Assembly (NCBI GenBank): GCA_036676475.1
Contig: JAKFCU010000026.1
Location: 6,357 to 70,356, forward strand
Direction: 5' to 3'
Source: LC029 sp036676475
Lineage (GTDB): Bacteria; Bacillota; Bacilli; Aneurinibacillales; RAOX-1
DNA: 64,000 nucleotides
The notes beneath the pieces are model-generated. The model searched no databases. It was not told the origin of the DNA and was given only the letters and a program-made list of their open reading frames with translations. This document shows positions 59,453-64,000 of this stretch, one piece after another. Position numbers and translations under genes: made by a program. Within the stretch, counting starts at the first letter, position 1, and each line of letters opens with the position of its first letter.

Positions 59453-61542
59453 TCACTTCGTATCCAGCATTCTCATGAATTCATGCATATCAGTAGTTGG
59501 TGCCAAACAGGCATGTTTTTCACAAATATACCCTGTTGGTTGTCCATCCACCATCTTGTGTTCCTGCGTAAAAGGAACTAGTATATCAAGTTCTTCTTCC
59601 TCCATCGACTTGAATAAAGTGACCACATGAGGAAGGAATCGAGAATGAAGCATTTCGATCATCTTACGTGTTGATGGGTTCTCCCACTCTCCAACAATGA
59701 CCACTTCTTTGGAACCTCCCATAGCAAACAAATGGGCCATGAGAAAGTGCGAATAGGCTGTTGGATAGTGAGAAATCTCTCCAGAAAAGGTCTCAAGAAG
59801 CTGTTGAGCGGTCTCCTCTAATAGATGCTGACCCGTCAATCGGGCCAGGCGCAGCGTATTGACTGCAGCAACTGAATTGCCAGAAGGCATAGCTCCATCG
59901 TAGAGTTCTTTCGTACGAGAGAGCAGTTGTTCGGCATCTTCTCCATAGAAGAAGAATCCCCCATGTACTTGGTCCCAGAACAAACGCATCATATCATGAT
60001 GCAACTCAAGAGCCTTCTCTAAGTACTCGGTTTTGAAATTGGTCTGATAAAGTTCAATTAATCCCCAAATGAGAAAAGCATAATCATCTACATAGGCAAG
60101 AAAAGCCGCTTCGCCTTCCCGGTATCGAGCAAGAAGCCTTCCATCTTCCCGTATAAGATTACGGAAAATAAACGAAACCGAGTCTTCTGCCAATTTGAGC
60201 CACTTAGGCTCACCTAGAGCTTGAGCCCCTTTACTTAAGGCTGCAATCATCAATCCATTCCAAGCCGTTAAAATCTTATCATCTTTATGCGGGTGGATTC
60301 GTTTCTCCCGAACCTCAAATAGCTTCTTTCTCATTTGCTCAAGCTTCTCTTCGAACTGCCCCACAGCCATACTCTTTCCAGCCACAAATCTTTCGTCATC
60401 TTGTTGGATCAGATTAAGAATATTATGTCCTTCAAAATTTCCGGCTTTCGTTACATCATAATAATCACAGAACAGCTCGCCATCCTGTTCTCCAAGAACT
60501 CGTTTTATCTCATCGGGAGTCCAAACATAAAACTTTCCTTCTTCCCCTTCCGAATCTGCATCCTCTGCTGAGAAAAAACCGCCTTCTTGAGATCTCATAT
60601 CACGCTGAACATATTTTAAAATTTCAGTGGCCACCCGCTTATACTTCTCATTACCTGTTATTTGATAACATTCAATGTAAGCAATAGCAAGTAATGCATT
60701 ATCATAGAGCATCTTCTCAAAGTGGGGGACTAGCCATTCCCGGTCCACTGAGTATCTTGAAAATCCGTATCCTATATGGTCATAAATTCCACCTTCGTAC
60801 ATAGCATCCAACGTCTTCTTTACCATATCCAAAGCTTCCTGATTGCCTGCCTCGTGGTAGTATCTCATCAGAAAGCTAAGATTATGAGGAGACGGAAACT
60901 TTGGAGCACTGCCAAACCCGCCATACATGGGATCAAAACTTCGTTTATAGGAATCAAAAGCTTCATGTAATGTATCCATAGTTACTGCAGCACCTTGTTC
61001 TTTCACATAAACGACCTGAACGGCTTCAGTGACCTTATCCGCAGCACTCATGATGTGATCACGATCTTCAGCCCATTTGTCTGCAATTTCCCCTAATACA
61101 TCCATAATCCCAGGGCGACCATAATTACTGCTCTTCGGAAAATATGTACCAGCATAGAACGGCTTCTTATCTGGGGTCATAAGGATAGTCAGCGGCCATC
61201 CCCCATGCCCAGTGATTTGCTGGCAAACATTCATATAGATATGATCAACATCAGGTCGTTCTTCCCGGTCTACTTTAATGGAGATGTATTTTTCATTTAA
61301 TAGGGATGCTACTTCATCGTCTTCGAAGGATTCACGTTCCATGACGTGACACCAATGGCATGTGCATACGATAACCAACGTCAGCTATACCCAATAGATA
61401 AAAAGATTGGTTTATCTTCTCGTTTCGCTTTATCAAATGCTTCTTCACTCCATGGAAACCACTCAACTGGATTATAAGCATGTTGTAACAAGTATGGAGA
61501 TTTTTCAGCGATTAATCTATTGGGTTTATTGTTCGTTGTCAT
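59453..61542 (-). pseudogene. yyaL: yyaL (thioredoxin-domain, six-hairpin glycosidase-like protein) broken by a 20-nt insertion
   Basis: YyaL/DUF255 family, normally about 690 residues: an N-terminal thioredoxin-like domain followed by an N-acylglucosamine-epimerase-like alpha/alpha barrel. Frame 1 starts at ATG 61542 (GGAGGTG site) and reads 53 codons to IGYS, then TGA. Frame 2 resumes with TCHWCHVMERESFEDDEVA and runs intact to 59453. Between S53 and the T that should follow lie 20 extra bases (61364-61383). Removing them restores a 690-codon gene. The lesion is just before the CxxC (CHWC) redox motif. Confidence 0.85.
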
Positions 61543-61559
61543 AGGGCATCACCTCCTAG

Positions 61560-61619
61560 TTATTTGGATTATTTTGGTTATTCATATTATAAGTTATCAT
61601 ACCCAAATAAACCAAATAA
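61560..61619 (-). promoter_or_regulatory. yyaL promoter with flanking inverted repeats
   Basis: Imperfect arms of about 20 bp (TTATTTGGaTTATTTtGGtTA and its partner ending CCAAATAA) bracket TATAAT. On minus TTGGTT, 18 bp, TATAAT. The repeats sit at -35 and +1, as in a repressor-controlled promoter. Confidence 0.55.
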
Positions 61620-61641
61620 AAAAGCACCCATAAGGTGCATC
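61615..61641 (-). terminator. Terminator of the coiled-coil gene
   Basis: TGCACC-TTAT-GGGTGC followed by TTTTTTATTTGG on minus, 12 bp after the stop codon at 61653. It overlaps the right arm of the yyaL inverted repeat. Confidence 0.8.
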
Positions 61642-61652
61642 ACTCGTAGTAA

Positions 61653-62988
61653 TTATTTCTTTATATTCAGAAGTGACTGTGCACTCTCTAATAGCTTCGA
61701 AAGCTCTGTTAGATTCCCTGAAACCTCTTGGTTTTTTTGAGTAGTGTTTGTTTGAACCAGATCAACATTATTCCTTCCAAAGAATTGCTCTGCCATTTTC
61801 GCCAAGATATCCTGTCTTTTCGTATCCTCTAATTCTAAAAGATAAGGATTTAAAGAAGTAAGCTCCAATTCCATTCTTCTATACAAACGTTCTGCGTCTA
61901 AATGAATTTTTGCTTGTCGAGCAGAATAACCAGCGACTGTTGCAAACGTTGCAGCAACAAAAACTCTTCTTGCTATTTCAGTCCATATAGATCCGTCACC
62001 AAATGGATGGGTGAAACTCCAAACTGAAGCAATAATAAGACATATCATTGATATCATAGTCGCAGTACGCCAAAACTTTCGGGATTGTCCCTCACGGTCT
62101 GCTTCTTGTTTATAACCACCAGCCATACTTGTATTAGATATAATATTTAAAATTTTAGCTGCTTGATTTTTATAATCTTCTAAAGTATTAATGTAATTGG
62201 TAGCTTGAGAAGAATATTCCTCTTGTTTCGCTTTTCCTTTATCTTCAAAATCTTTTAATGATTGTTCGAGATCTGTAATCATACGTTCGGGTTTCAGCTT
62301 TAAAATGTTCCTCTCGATCCTTTTGTAAAAGGTCGTATTCATTTGTTTGTTCTTCGACATGTTGGTCGTATTCTTTTCTTCTTTCTTCTTCAGCATTTGA
62401 AAATTGTTGTCTTCGAGAATCTTCTGCTTGAGAAAATTGTTGCTGAAATTCTGCAATTGCAGTATCTAATCGACTTTTTTGTGTTTCTACCGTTGAAGCA
62501 ACTTGACTTAGTCCTTGCTCTAATTGCGATCTGACTGACTCAATCTTCTTGAATTCTTCTTCTGTATGCCTTAAATGTTGAGAAGCAGATCTACGGAAAG
62601 AAACAATAGATTCACGAATACCATCTATATCATTAGGGAATTTCGGCATTAAGATATTCGCCATGGAAGTAAGACAACCATCTAATTGGTTATTTGCAGT
62701 ATGTAAGTGAGATATATTACGGTCATTTCTATAATTGTTTAAATAACCGAGAACATTATTTAAATGATTATTTTGGATACTATCAAGATACCCTATATAC
62801 ACAAGATTTGGATCGCAGTTATCTAAGGCATCTTTAAAAGCTAAAGAAACTTGTTTTACCCTTTCAAGCTCAATAATGGCGTTTGATTGGTTCCCTTCCC
62901 TTACCATAAGCTCATTGACGGTAGCAATGGTTTTTGCAAGTACACCATGTAAAGCATGATTTTCAAATCTATCAATAAATCTTGACAT
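61653..62988 (-). pseudogene. Coiled-coil protein with two C-terminal membrane helices, frameshifted
   Basis: Frame A from ATG 62988 encodes a helical N-domain and a long Gln/Glu-rich coiled coil (about 155-235), failing after EEHFKAE. Frame B continues the same kind of helix (PERMITDLEQSLKDFEDKGKAKQEEY) to 61653 with two hydrophobic helices (FWRTATMISMICLIIASVWSF and RRVFVAATFATVAGYSA). Removing one base in the CCC or AAA tract at 62289-62294 joins them into 444 residues. Membrane-tethered coiled-coil proteins with a paired helix occur among defence and effector genes, but I do not recognise this family. Confidence 0.75.
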
Positions 62989-63005
62989 ATATACTCCCTT
63001 AATAA

Positions 63006-64000
63006 AGTGTTTTTATCCATTATGTAATCGATTATACAACTTACCTTCAGTTGTTTCATCAAGTAATAGAAAAAAAACCAAGCTGGGAAGCAAAGGAGTA
63101 TTATAAAATCTTTAATCGGGTCATAGCCAAAATCTATACCCTCACGAAAGATTCCTCAGGTTTGGATGGAGGGATCGGGAGATTGCGGATTGTTGACGCC
63201 ATCCATATCAAATTACCTGCGGGATTGTGCGATTGGGCTTTTGTTTCCAAAGAGTGGACGGTGGTAAAAATGCATACCCGTCTCGTAGTAATTTCCGCAG
63301 ATACGGTATTTCCTGATCGAATTCTTCCTTCTACGGGTACGATTGGTGACCCGGAGGGCTCCGATGTGTTGATTGAAGAATCGGATGCTACCTATGTCAT
63401 GGATCGTGGGTATATCAGTTTTAAAAGAATCAATCAATGGTTGAAATTGGGTGAAAAGGGTATTGATTTTGTGATTCGTCTAAAAGATAACCATAACATC
63501 ACGGTAATCAAAGAGAACGATCTACCCGATGATCCTAAGATTTTGAGGGATGCTGAAGTTCAACTTGGCCAATCTACTTATCGAGTCAAGAAACCCTTGC
63601 GATTAGTGGAATATCAGGATGAACAGAACCATATTTACCGGATTGCTACCACACGTCGTGACCTCACCACAGTACAAATTGCGGAGATTTACCATCACCG
63701 TTGGGCTATAGAAATCTTTTTCAAATGGATTAAACAACACTTACGGCTGATCAAGATTCATAGTACCAAGCCTCAGGGGATATGGAATCAAATGTTTCTA
63801 ACTCTTATGGCATATGGAGCAGCATTAATCGTAAAACTGGAAACCAAGACGAAAAAGTCCATCTTTGAGGTTCTTCGATTAATACAAACCTATGCAGACA
63901 AAGGTTGGAATGCATTTCTTAAGGAACTCAACCGTAAGCCCACGCGTACTTCGAAAGGACGACAAAAAGTCCCCAAAAACAAGGATCCCGTATATCCTTT
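63006..64000 (+). mobile_element. Truncated IS4-type transposase (runs off the window)
   Basis: 331 codons open from just after a TAA at 63003 to the edge; no start codon in the first part, so the N-terminus is lost. DDE residues lie in RIVDAIHIK (first Asp), MDRGYISF (second Asp) and YHHRWAIEIFFKWIK, which carries Y-2-R-3-E-6-K, the IS4-family YREK signature with the third acid. It stops 18 bp from the start codon of the coiled-coil gene (62988, minus), so its arrival or decay has removed much of that gene's promoter. Terminal inverted repeats were not found. Confidence 0.88.

Noticed and set aside
61381..61383. TGA in yyaL as a second selenocysteine codon
   Set aside because: Reading through gives a non-homologous frame; homology resumes only after a 20-nt shift, so this is an insertion, not recoding.

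Overview
This window comes from the chromosome of a low-GC, Gram-positive, endospore-forming bacterium of the order Bacillales. The evidence is SpoVS, a YhcN/YlaJ-type sporulation lipoprotein, a YjcZ-type peptide, SLH-anchored wall proteins, strong AGGAGG ribosome binding sites, LexA/DinR boxes of the Bacillus type, and a gene set (LipL, YpsA, UvrX with YolD, YwqA/YwqB, DUF2515, DUF1292, DUF309) typical of that order. The species cannot be named from the sequence; a Paenibacillaceae- or Brevibacillus-like relative is my guess.

Layout. 1-5 kb: cut-off CoA-disulfide reductase, spoVS, small hypothetical proteins and a guanylate-kinase-like protein. 5.4-12.8 kb, all minus strand: a near-complete assimilatory sulfate pathway (precorrin-2 dehydrogenase SirC, chelatase SirB, single-subunit siroheme sulfite reductase, small DUF3906-like protein, sulfate permease CysP, APS reductase CysH, ATP sulfurylase Sat, APS kinase CysC). 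13-20.7 kb: alpha-crystallin-like protein, patatin, a Met/Pro/His-rich coat-like repeat protein, the SWIM/SNF2 pair YwqB-YwqA and small proteins. 20.9-27 kb: wall-peptide metabolism (dapF, GH18-SLH hydrolase, C26 amidohydrolase, peptide-binding lipoprotein, D-aminopeptidase DppA). 27-37 kb: cardiolipin synthase, Fur-family regulator with its own operator, UspA, C39-like peptidase, secreted nuclease, DNA-repair genes (nfo, yolD-uvrX under two LexA boxes) and a hydrolase. 37.4-43.4 kb: pyruvate dehydrogenase operon pdhABCD and, next to it, the lipoyl transferase lipL that modifies its E2. 43.7-56.8 kb: sporulation peptides, XerS-like recombinase, cold-shock protein, a large YcdB-type SLH protein, SprT-like protein, a DinG-like helicase and metA.

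The last 7 kb (57-64 kb) is different. It holds a structured RNA-like element resembling the right end/omega RNA of IS200/IS605 elements, a lipoamide-dehydrogenase-like gene whose second redox cysteine codon is an in-frame TGA, a yyaL gene broken by 20 extra bases, a coiled-coil membrane protein gene broken by one extra base, and a truncated IS4-type transposase that runs off the end. This is either a patch of gene decay or, for the TGA gene, possible selenocysteine recoding: a hairpin with bacterial-SECIS-like geometry starts 10 nt downstream of that TGA, with its loop 17 nt away.

Dispersed over the whole window are at least 11 copies of a 51-bp palindromic repeat. At two genes the repeat supplies the stop codon, and four copies form a perfect tandem array before the DinG-like gene. 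Two arrays of unrelated sequence with a 21-bp period (two helical turns), a 93-bp near-perfect palindrome behind dapF, and several palindromic operator candidates (pdhA, metA, yyaL, fur-like) add non-coding structure worth testing.
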